Assembly: GCA_040079935.1 (NCBI GenBank) | Contig: JBEBJI010000038.1 | Location: 1-18,306, forward strand | DNA from: Methylotenera_A sp040079935 | GTDB taxonomy: Bacteria; Pseudomonadota; Gammaproteobacteria; Burkholderiales; Methylophilaceae | DNA length: 18,306 nucleotides | Reading direction: 5' to 3' | Shown here: positions 7,748-13,607 of the stretch, in pieces | Position numbering within the stretch: the first letter of the stretch is position 1 | Layout of the letters: each line of letters opens with the position of its first letter | The notes under the pieces: model-generated | The model's database searches: none | What the model was told of the DNA's origin: nothing | The model's input: only the letters and a program-made list of their open reading frames with translations | Position numbers and translations under genes: made by a program

Positions 7748-8728
7748 ATGCTGAATAAGCTCGACATAGTTAGCGTTGCTCCAGTCTCGCGTATTGCAGC
7801 TGTGCTGGCTGTCGAGCCAGTTGCGTCGCTCATTCAAGCGCTAGGCGACCGCGCAAATCAGCTGGTTAAAGGTCAAGAATATTCTGCACAAGTGCTTTCA
7901 AAAGCAGGTGAATCTAGCTACAAAGTAAAAGTTGAGGGTAAAGGCCTTGCCAAAGATTTGGTGTTAAAAATGGAGCTAGCTAATGCCGCGCAGGCAGGGC
8001 AGACGCTGTTGCTACGCTATCTGCACGATGCGCCTACGCCCACGTTTCAGCTTTTATCTAACACTCATACTAGCGCTGGCAATGAAGCTGGGAGTGCCAA
8101 AATTAGCCCAGCCGCTCAGCTGATTGTACATATTCTCAATCAGGCAGAAAGCGAAGGCGTTTCAACACGTTTTGAAGCAACTTCAATCGTCACGCAGGCG
8201 CCAAACAACCCACAAATCATCGCACACGATTTAAAACACGCAGTTAGCACTAGCGGTTTATTTTATGAATCGCATTTAGGTGATTTATTGCAAAACAATC
8301 AAAGCTTAACAGCAATCAGGCAAGAGCCGCAGAACCAAGCAAACACGCCACTTGCAGGCTTGGTGTCGCAACAATTAGCGATTCTGGAAAGTCAACGCAT
8401 GTCTTGGCAGAGCGAAGTTTGGCCAGGCCAAACCATGGATTGGAATGTCTATTTGCCGCAAAAAGACGATGATAAATCAGAGAGCGCTTATCAGCAATCG
8501 ACTGAAAAACACAAGCCTATTGCGAGTGAAATGACGCTACATTTACCGCAGCTTGGCAAAGTTTCGGCCAGAATTAGTATTATTGATGGGCATATGCGCA
8601 TCGGTATATTAGCTGAGCAAACGCAAACGCTTGATACTCTTAAGAATCAGCGACTTAGCCTAGCTAAAGCGATTGAAAGTAGTGGTCAGCAGTTAGATAG
8701 ATTGACCATAGCGCATCATGCAGAATAA
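7748..8728 (+). CDS. FliK-like hook-length control protein
   Basis: A 326-residue protein. Residues 1-95 form a compact folded-looking N-terminal region; 95-240 are Gln/Asn/Ser-rich linker; 245-315 match the flagellar hook-length control C-terminal domain (LHLPQLGKVSARISIIDGHMRIGILAEQ). That domain in FliK contacts FlhB to switch export specificity from hook to filament. Here the protein is paired with a stand-alone FlhB-like C-terminal protein, the start of which overlaps its end by 11 bases. The ribosome binding site is weak. Whether this is the main FliK or a paralogue cannot be settled from this window because the hook genes lie outside. Confidence 0.8.
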   Translation: MLNKLDIVSVAPVSRIAAVLAVEPVASLIQALGDRANQLVKGQEYSAQVLSKAGESSYKVKVEGKGLAKDLVLKMELANAAQAGQTLLLRYLHDAPTPTFQLLSNTHTSAGNEAGSAKISPAAQLIVHILNQAESEGVSTRFEATSIVTQAPNNPQIIAHDLKHAVSTSGLFYESHLGDLLQNNQSLTAIRQEPQNQANTPLAGLVSQQLAILESQRMSWQSEVWPGQTMDWNVYLPQKDDDKSESAYQQSTEKHKPIASEMTLHLPQLGKVSARISIIDGHMRIGILAEQTQTLDTLKNQRLSLAKAIESSGQQLDRLTIAHHAE

Positions 8729-9047
8729 TAAAACACTTTCTACATTAAAGCCCAATGCTAACCAGCAGGCGATTGCGCTGGCTTATGATGCGAGCGATTA
8801 CGCGCCAAAGGTGGTAGCCAAAGGTCGTGGTTTGATTGCCGAACAGATTATCGCCAGAGCCAAAGAAAATGGTGTGTTTGTGCATGAATCTAAAGACTTG
8901 GTGGCATTGTTGATGCAGGTGGATTTGGATGACCATATTCCGCCCGAACTTTATTTGGCGATTGCGGAAATTTTGGCTTGGTTGTATCGGCTTGAATCTG
9001 GTGCGCAGAGCGCAGATGACATGTTATTACATCATAAAACTGTTTAA
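8718..9047 (+). CDS. FlhB-like C-terminal domain protein without the NPTH cleavage motif
   Basis: A 109-residue soluble homologue of the cytoplasmic domain of the export-gate protein FlhB. Residues 17-95 align with FlhB by eye: QAIALAYDASDYAPKVVAKGRGLIAEQI, then IPPELYLAIAEILAWLYRL. The self-cleaving NPTH motif, which should be near residues 12-16, reads PNANQ, so autoprocessing is not expected. No membrane segments are present. The ATG lies within the end of the FliK-like gene (11-base overlap), indicating coupled translation and a functional pair. Stand-alone proteins of this type are known in many bacteria, with poorly defined roles in export specificity. Confidence 0.8.
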   Translation: MQNNKTLSTLKPNANQQAIALAYDASDYAPKVVAKGRGLIAEQIIARAKENGVFVHESKDLVALLMQVDLDDHIPPELYLAIAEILAWLYRLESGAQSADDMLLHHKTV

Positions 9048-9060
9048 AAAAAGTAAACAT

Positions 9061-9119
9061 CAATACCCTCAGAGGCAACATCCATGCGGTCTAAAGGGCA
9101 TGCATTTTTAAGCTTAAAC
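9061..9119. repeat. Left copy of the module-flanking terminator-like repeat
   Basis: CCATGCGGTCTAAAGGGCAT (9082-9101) matches 17 of 20 bases of 15599-15618. AATACC before it and TTTTTA and CTTAAAC after it are also shared. On the plus strand CATGC (9083-9087) and GCATG (9098-9102) form a short stem followed by ATTTTTAA, possibly ending the flagellar transcript. On the minus strand CCCTTTAG/CTGAGGG arms (9066-9072 with 9091-9098) give a weaker stem in the same place as the right copy's terminator stem. Confidence 0.55.
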
Positions 9120-9225
9120 TTCTAGTTCGCATTCTTCAATTTCCCGCCATTTAAGCACTCTTGTTAAAAATAACAGTTTGGATAATTGCACTTATCTTTA
9201 CTATTTATTCGATGTAGCAACCTAT
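9120..9225. other. Non-coding stretch between flagellar and sulfate genes
   Basis: No supported gene. A minus-strand 25-codon frame (9191 to 9114, GTG start) ends in GTTTAAG, the same ending as fliE beside the other repeat copy; it might be a gene remnant but has no recognisable family. Confidence 0.4.
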
Positions 9226-9264
9226 TTTATATACTTAAAAAGTATATAAATATACTTACAAAGT
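9226..9264 (+). promoter_or_regulatory. Palindromic operator array upstream of the sulfate module
   Basis: TTTATATACTT-aaa-AAGTATATAAA (9226-9250) is a perfect 11-base inverted repeat. TATACTTAAAAAG (9230-9242) recurs as TATACTTACAAAG (9251-9263), 12 of 13 identical and offset by 21 bases, two helical turns. A further dyad ACTTT-gct-AAAGT lies at 9283-9295. This arrangement suits a regulator bound side by side, such as a LysR-type CysB-like protein, but the identity is inferred from gene context only. Confidence 0.5.
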
Positions 9265-9297
9265 CTTTTTAATTATTTAAATACTTTGCTAAAGTGC

Positions 9298-9321
9298 GCA
9301 CATTCTTTGAACAACATGTGC
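9298..9321 (+). promoter_or_regulatory. Hairpin enclosing a start-Cys-Lys-stop mini-ORF before DUF2292
   Basis: GCACAT (9298-9303) pairs with ATGTGC (9316-9321) across a 12-base loop. The 3' arm is itself ATG-TGC, the beginning of a mini-ORF ATG TGC AAA TAA (9316-9327) whose stop touches the DUF2292 ATG at 9328 in the same frame. No Shine-Dalgarno sequence is visible for either start. Confidence 0.35.
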
Positions 9322-9327
9322 AAATAA

Positions 9328-9525
9328 ATGAGCGTAACTAAATCAAAATTTTCATTAGAAACAGATGAAGCAGTGCTACAAGCTGTAGCCCTTGCAATCT
9401 CATCTGTGAAGCAGCAATCTGGTTACGGCTCTATTGAGATAACTGTACATGACGGCCGTGTAACCCAAATTGAGCGCAGAGAAAAAGTGCGGTTTGACCA
9501 CAAAGTCATTGTCACAAAAACATAA
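9328..9525 (+). CDS. DUF2292/YezD-type small protein
   Basis: A 65-residue protein resembling the DUF2292 (YezD) family, small proteins of unknown function often encoded beside sulfur assimilation or sulfur-compound uptake genes. The recognisable core is AVLQAVALAISSVKQQSGYGSIEITVHDGRVTQIERREKVRF (about 14-56). It has no signal peptide or membrane segment, so it should be cytoplasmic. It contains no cysteine and no methionine after the start. The ATG has no visible ribosome binding site and directly follows a mini-ORF stop codon, so reinitiation is possible. It leads the sulfate module, downstream of the palindrome array at 9226-9264. Confidence 0.75.
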   Translation: MSVTKSKFSLETDEAVLQAVALAISSVKQQSGYGSIEITVHDGRVTQIERREKVRFDHKVIVTKT

Positions 9526-9619
9526 GTTTCAAAGTACTAAAAGCTACCTGATAACTGGAGCTATCTAAATAGATTTATAAAACTCTGACCAGACCACTGG
9601 AAGAATAATAAGGAGTTTT

Positions 9620-11236
9620 ATGATGCAATACAAAAAAATAGTAACCGTTTTAGTGTTGTCTGGCATATTTTCCAGTCCGACACTCGCATTCGCAAATGAT
9701 AGTTCTGAATTAGAAGAGCTAAGAGCCCTTGTGCAAGAGCTTGATCAAAAAGTCAAAATTTTGGCACGCAAGGGTGAAGTGACCGAGGAAGAAACAGCTG
9801 CCGCTAAAAAAACAACGCCTGTTGTAAAAGCGAGTGAAAGTGGCTTCTCATTTGGTTCAGCCGATGGTAAAAATGAAATTAAACTAAGAGGTTTGTTGCA
9901 AGCTGACCATCGCCATTATTCTGAAGGTGTAAATGATGTCAGGGATCGCTCAAGGAATAGAGCTGGCCTACTTAATCCAGCAACAGGTTTTAATGATGCC
10001 GAAGACACTTCATTATTGCGTCGAGTTCGTCCAACTATAGAAGGTAAGGTCGGGGGTAAGTATGGTTTCCGTTTTACACCTGAGTTTGCGGGTGGTGGAG
10101 CTACTGTAGTAGATGCGTATGTTGATGCCAATTTAAATCCAGCATTCAATTTACGTGCAGGTAAGTTTAAGAGTTCTGTAGGCCTAGAGCGTTTGCAGAG
10201 TGGTGGCGACATTAAATTTATCGAACGTAGCTATGTGACCAACGCTATTTTGCCAAACCGCGATTTAGGTGTTTCAGTCTACGGCGATGTGCTGGATAAA
10301 AAACTAAACTATAACTTTGGTATTGTGAATGGCGTGGCTGACGGTGGAAATATCAGCACAGGCACAGAATATAACGGCGAGCGTGAATACTCTGCGCGCC
10401 TATTTACAACTCCGTTTGTCGATAGTGCCAATGCGCTCTCTGGTTTAGGTTTTGGTATTGGAGCTACTTGGACAGACTTTGCCGGCGAACAGAACCTTAA
10501 TTTTACAGATACTGCTGCAGCCGATGCAACCCGCAATGGCTTGCCGAGCTATGTAACAAATGGTCAAAACACATTCTTTAGGTATGGGGCAAATGCAATT
10601 GCTGACGGCAAGCGCTTCCGCGTGTCACCACAAGCCAGTTACTACAATGGCCCATTTGGTTTGATTACTGAGTATGCGCGTGTTGACCAAGATGTTTCGC
10701 TGGTCGGCAGGTTAGCAGGTAACACTGATAATACAGCACAACCGTTTTTGCCAGGTACCAAGAAAAAGCTGACTCATGATGCTTGGCAGATTGCGACTTC
10801 GTACTTAATTACAGGCGAAGATGCATCATTTAAAGGTGTTAAACCTAAAAATGATTTTGATTTAGAAAAAGGTGGTTGGGGTGCATGGGAATTGGTTGCA
10901 CGCTACAGCGAAATCAATCTTGATAGCAATGCATTTAAAAATAGATTTGGACAAAATGCAAACGAAAACCAAAATGCAGGCGCACCTACAGGTATTAATA
11001 GCGCCTATGCCGATGGAACAAAGAGCGCTAAATCTGCCAAATCTTGGACTGCAGGTGTCAACTGGTATTTAAATCAAAATGCCAAAATTGCTTTGAACTA
11101 TGAGCATACAAGTTTCGATGGCGGCGCAAGTGTGAATAACCAAAATATCAATGCAGCCAACACCAACTATAGTTCAATAGTCAAAGACCGTGAAGATGAA
11201 GAAGCCCTCTTGGCACGCTTCCAAGTAGCTTTCTAA
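9620..11236 (+). CDS. OprP-type outer-membrane porin, probably for sulfate
   Basis: A 538-residue outer-membrane beta-barrel of the phosphate-selective porin O/P family. The signal peptide is residues 1-25 with predicted cleavage AFA|ND; 28-50 form a coiled coil (LEELRALVQELDQKVKILARK) typical of the periplasmic start of trimeric OprP-like porins; the barrel covers about 75-538 and ends in Phe (ARFQVAF), the usual assembly signal. Placed between DUF2292 and the sulfate-binding protein, its substrate is more likely sulfate or organosulfur compounds than phosphate; this is inferred from context. The mature protein contains no cysteine and no methionine, striking for more than 500 residues. AAGGAG (9611-9616) precedes the ATG; a second in-frame ATG follows at 9623. 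Confidence 0.88.
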   Translation: MMQYKKIVTVLVLSGIFSSPTLAFANDSSELEELRALVQELDQKVKILARKGEVTEEETAAAKKTTPVVKASESGFSFGSADGKNEIKLRGLLQADHRHYSEGVNDVRDRSRNRAGLLNPATGFNDAEDTSLLRRVRPTIEGKVGGKYGFRFTPEFAGGGATVVDAYVDANLNPAFNLRAGKFKSSVGLERLQSGGDIKFIERSYVTNAILPNRDLGVSVYGDVLDKKLNYNFGIVNGVADGGNISTGTEYNGEREYSARLFTTPFVDSANALSGLGFGIGATWTDFAGEQNLNFTDTAAADATRNGLPSYVTNGQNTFFRYGANAIADGKRFRVSPQASYYNGPFGLITEYARVDQDVSLVGRLAGNTDNTAQPFLPGTKKKLTHDAWQIATSYLITGEDASFKGVKPKNDFDLEKGGWGAWELVARYSEINLDSNAFKNRFGQNANENQNAGAPTGINSAYADGTKSAKSAKSWTAGVNWYLNQNAKIALNYEHTSFDGGASVNNQNINAANTNYSSIVKDREDEEALLARFQVAF

Positions 11237-11257
11237 CATAAACATGATGTCTCTACT

Positions 11258-11276
11258 TCGCTAAATAATTTAGCGA
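11258..11276 (+). promoter_or_regulatory. Hairpin between porin and leader peptide
   Basis: TCGCTAAA-taa-TTTAGCGA is a perfect 8-base-pair stem starting 22 bases after the porin stop and 27 bases before the leader-peptide start. It is followed by TGGGATTTAATTT, a poor T-tract, so it is a weak terminator at best; it may protect the 3' end of the porin message or mark a processing site. Confidence 0.5.
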
Positions 11277-11302
11277 TGGGATTTAATTTAAGGAGCATAA
11301 AA

Positions 11303-11323
11303 ATGGAATGCTGCTGTTTATAA
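11303..11323 (+). CDS. Candidate cysteine-sensing leader peptide (Met-Glu-Cys-Cys-Cys-Leu)
   Basis: The frame ATG GAA TGC TGC TGT TTA TAA encodes six residues, three of them consecutive cysteines. AAGGAG (11290-11295) lies 7 bases before the ATG, as strong a ribosome binding site as any gene here. It sits 50 bases before the start of the sulfate-binding protein gene. The flanking porin and Sbp genes have no cysteine codons at all, so a triple is very unlikely to be random. The expected logic is that ribosomes stall at the Cys codons when charged tRNA-Cys is scarce and thereby change expression of sbp. No intrinsic terminator was found downstream, so translational coupling, RNA refolding or Rho would be needed. 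Function is inferred. Confidence 0.65.
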   Translation: MECCCL

Positions 11324-11373
11324 AATAACTGAAGAAATTGCTTAATAAATTAAAAAACTTAAAGGAATTATCA

Positions 11374-12384
11374 ATGAAAAACACACTATTATCTATTGTA
11401 CTAACAGCCCTTGCGTTAAATCTTGCAACAGCTTCAATAGCTTCTGCAAAGGAAGTTACTTTACTTAACGTTTCGTATGATCCCACACGTGAGTTGTATG
11501 TGGATTACAACGCTGCCTTCAGCAAATATTGGCAAGCCAAAACTGGCAATACTGTCAAAGTGAACCAATCTCACGGAGGCTCTGGCAAACAAGCGCGTGC
11601 CGTGATAGATGGTTTGCAGGGTGATGTCGCAACCTTAGCGCTGGCGTACGATGTCGATCAGCTTTATGAAAAGGGTAAGCTGATTCCAAAGGAATGGCAG
11701 AAACGCTTGCAGCACAATAGTTCGCCATATACCTCTACCATTGTATTTTTAGTACGTAAAGGTAACCCAAAAAACATTAAGGATTGGAACGATGTTGTCA
11801 AACCAGGTATTTCGGTGATTACCCCTAACCCTAAAACATCAGGCGGTGCACGCTGGAATTATTTAGCAGCTTGGACATATGCGTTGAAACAAAATAACAA
11901 CGATGAAGCTAAAGCTAAAGAGTTTGTAGGTAAGTTATACAAAAACGTTCCGGTGCTTGATAGCGGCGCACGAGGATCTACTACTACCTTTGTTGAACGT
12001 GGCATTGGTGATGTGTTGCTTGCATGGGAAAACGAAGCATTCCTAGCGCAAAAAGAGTTGGGTGCTGGCAAGGTTGAGATCGTCGTACCATCACTTTCTA
12101 TCTTGGCTGAACCACCAGTTACTTTGGTTGATAAGTTTGCTAAAAAACACGGCAACGAAGCTGTTGCAAAAGCTTACTTGGAGTATTTGTATTCTGATGA
12201 AGCACAGGACATTATCGGCAAAAATTACTACCGCCCAACATCAGAAGCGGTTGCTAAAAAATATGAATCACAGTTTCCTAAACTCAATTTAGTCAAAATT
12301 GATGATGTATTTGGCGGTTGGTCCAAGGCACAGAACACGCATTTTTCGGATGGTGGCATTTTTGACCAGATATATCAGAAATGA
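11374..12384 (+). CDS. sbp: Periplasmic sulfate-binding protein
   Basis: Captures sulfate in the periplasm and delivers it to CysT/CysW/CysA. The 336 residues begin with a signal peptide (about 1-25, IASA|KEV). Family motifs are LLNVSYDPTRELYVDYNAAF (about 30-49), the ligand loop NQSHGGSGKQARAVIDG (about 63-79), NPKTSGGARWNYLAAW, and SGARGSTTTFVERGIGDVLLAWENEA. Start: AAAGGA (11361-11366) precedes ATG 11374 and gives a proper signal peptide; an upstream in-frame TTG at 11338 would add 12 residues and spoil it. The protein has no cysteine and no methionine after the start. Expression is probably governed by the leader peptide at 11303. The stop overlaps ATGA with a possible upstream start of the next gene. 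Confidence 0.96.
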   Translation: MKNTLLSIVLTALALNLATASIASAKEVTLLNVSYDPTRELYVDYNAAFSKYWQAKTGNTVKVNQSHGGSGKQARAVIDGLQGDVATLALAYDVDQLYEKGKLIPKEWQKRLQHNSSPYTSTIVFLVRKGNPKNIKDWNDVVKPGISVITPNPKTSGGARWNYLAAWTYALKQNNNDEAKAKEFVGKLYKNVPVLDSGARGSTTTFVERGIGDVLLAWENEAFLAQKELGAGKVEIVVPSLSILAEPPVTLVDKFAKKHGNEAVAKAYLEYLYSDEAQDIIGKNYYRPTSEAVAKKYESQFPKLNLVKIDDVFGGWSKAQNTHFSDGGIFDQIYQK

Positions 12385-12426
12385 CCAATATGAGAGTAGT
12401 TCAATACATTACAAACACCCAATTAC

Positions 12427-12441
12427 TGGGCTTAACGCCCA
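12427..12441 (+). promoter_or_regulatory. Small hairpin before the molbindin gene
   Basis: TGGGC-ttaac-GCCCA forms a 5-base-pair stem ten bases before the AAGGAG of the molbindin gene; GGG (12428-12430) could instead pair with CCC (12418-12420). It could slow processing or modulate translation of the gene. Weakly supported. Confidence 0.3.
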
Positions 12442-12464
12442 AAGATATTAAAGGAGAAACAGTC

Positions 12465-12680
12465 ATGGCTTTATTAGCAATCAATGTGCGTAACCAATTA
12501 CGTGGCAAGGTGAAGGAGATTTTGTGGGGAGATGTTGTCTCGGAAGTTGAAATTGAGACCTCATCTGGCATTGTGACCTCGGTTATTACGACTAGATCAA
12601 TCAAAGAGTTGGCATTAGAAAAAGGCTCTGAGGTCTTAGCATTGGTAAAAGCGACTGATGTTGCAATAGCCAGAGTTTAG
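12465..12680 (+). CDS. Molbindin-type Mop/TOBE protein
   Basis: A 71-residue single Mop domain, the size of classical molbindins, which bind molybdate or tungstate as hexamers in the cytoplasm. It begins MALLAINVRNQLRGKVKEI and continues with VVSEVEIETSSGIVTSVITTRSIKELAL, the typical fold of anion-binding TOBE/Mop domains. The start is ATG 12465 with AAGGAG at 12451-12456; a frame open from 12381 (overlapping the sbp stop) adds 28 residues unlike the family. It lies within the sulfate operon, before an intrinsic terminator. As sulfate transporters also carry molybdate, it may store or sense oxyanions taken up by this system. It has no cysteine and no methionine after the start. Confidence 0.85.
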   Translation: MALLAINVRNQLRGKVKEILWGDVVSEVEIETSSGIVTSVITTRSIKELALEKGSEVLALVKATDVAIARV

Positions 12681-12697
12681 TTACAACTTTTGTGATT

Positions 12698-12733
12698 AGC
12701 CAGTTGAGAGAGCTATGTTCAACTGGCTGTTTT
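12698..12733 (+). terminator. Intrinsic terminator between the molbindin gene and cysT
   Basis: AGCCAGTTGA (12698-12707), an 11-base loop and TCAACTGGCT (12719-12728) form a perfect 10-base-pair stem followed by GTTTTG. It would end most transcripts after the sbp-mop genes and lower expression of cysTWA. Confidence 0.85.
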
Positions 12734-12755
12734 GAAAAGATAAATAAACGAATAG

Positions 12756-13595
12756 ATGATGAAAAATAAACCAAATAAAAATACACTGCCCGGCTTTAAT
12801 TTATCCCTAGGTTATGCTGTGCTTTACCTGAGCCTGATTGTACTAATTCCACTTTCAGCCATTTTTTTTAAGGCATTTACTTTAAGTTGGGCAGATTTTT
12901 GGCAGGCTGTGGCTTCGCCTCGCGTTGTGGCTTCATACAGATTGACGTTTGGCGCATCTTTCATTGGCGCATTAATCAATGTTGTGTTTGGTTTGCTTAC
13001 GGCTTGGGTGCTAACTCGGTACGACTTTTTTGGCAAAAAATTTGTAGATGCGTTTGTCGATTTCCCATTTGCATTACCGACTGCCGTTGCAGGTATTGCA
13101 CTTTCGGCGATTTATTCTACCAATGGCTGGATTGGCAGTTTGCTTGAACCTTTAGGTATAAAAGTCGCTTACACACCATTAGGCGTGGTGGTGGCGCTCA
13201 CATTTATTGGCTTGCCCTTTGTCGTGCGCACTGTGCAACCCGTTTTGGAGGACTTGGGAGCAGAAGTAGAAGAGGCTGCAGCAAGCCTAGGAGCAAACCG
13301 TTGGCAAGTTTTTTATAAAATAATATTACCTGCTATTTGGCCTGCACTAATTACAGGCTTTGCTTTGGCATTTGCACGGGCAGTAGGTGAATATGGCTCA
13401 GTGATTTTTATTGCAGGCAATATGCCAATGGTTTCCGAAATCACACCGCTTATTATTATTACTAAGTTGGAACAATATGATTATGCTGGCGCAACCGCTG
13501 TCGCGGCAGTCATGCTGGTGATTTCTTTTATTTTGTTATTCACAATTAACGGTTTTCAATGGTGGTCGAATCGACACCTTGGTAATTTGAGATAA
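12756..13595 (+). CDS. cysT: Sulfate/thiosulfate ABC transporter permease CysT (CysU)
   Basis: Inner-membrane permease that, paired with CysW, forms the sulfate channel. The 279 residues carry about six membrane segments (first near 18-38, last near 250-270). The cytoplasmic EAA loop that docks on CysA is visible as EEAAASLGANRWQVFYKIILP (about 169-189), followed by the GEYGSVIFIAGN region typical of CysT. ATG codons at 12756 and 12759 both fit; no strong ribosome binding site is present. The gene starts just after the terminator at 12698, and cysW begins 12 bases after its stop. Confidence 0.95.
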   Translation: MMKNKPNKNTLPGFNLSLGYAVLYLSLIVLIPLSAIFFKAFTLSWADFWQAVASPRVVASYRLTFGASFIGALINVVFGLLTAWVLTRYDFFGKKFVDAFVDFPFALPTAVAGIALSAIYSTNGWIGSLLEPLGIKVAYTPLGVVVALTFIGLPFVVRTVQPVLEDLGAEVEEAAASLGANRWQVFYKIILPAIWPALITGFALAFARAVGEYGSVIFIAGNMPMVSEITPLIIITKLEQYDYAGATAVAAVMLVISFILLFTINGFQWWSNRHLGNLR

Positions 13596-13607
13596 GGACC
13601 AGATTCT

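Noticed and set aside
9916..10212. Minus-strand frame of 98 residues inside the porin gene
   Set aside because: It is a shadow of the porin's coding frame with no recognisable domain or ribosome binding site; the same holds for the other antisense frames within fliD, sbp and fliF.
11338..11373. Upstream TTG start for the sulfate-binding protein
   Set aside because: It lacks a ribosome binding site and would add 12 charged residues before the signal peptide; ATG 11374 has AAAGGA at good spacing and gives a normal signal sequence.
12381..12464. Longer form of the molbindin starting inside the sbp stop codon
   Set aside because: The ATGA overlap is attractive, but the extra 28 residues do not resemble a Mop domain and a strong AAGGAG-ATG pair is at 12451-12467.
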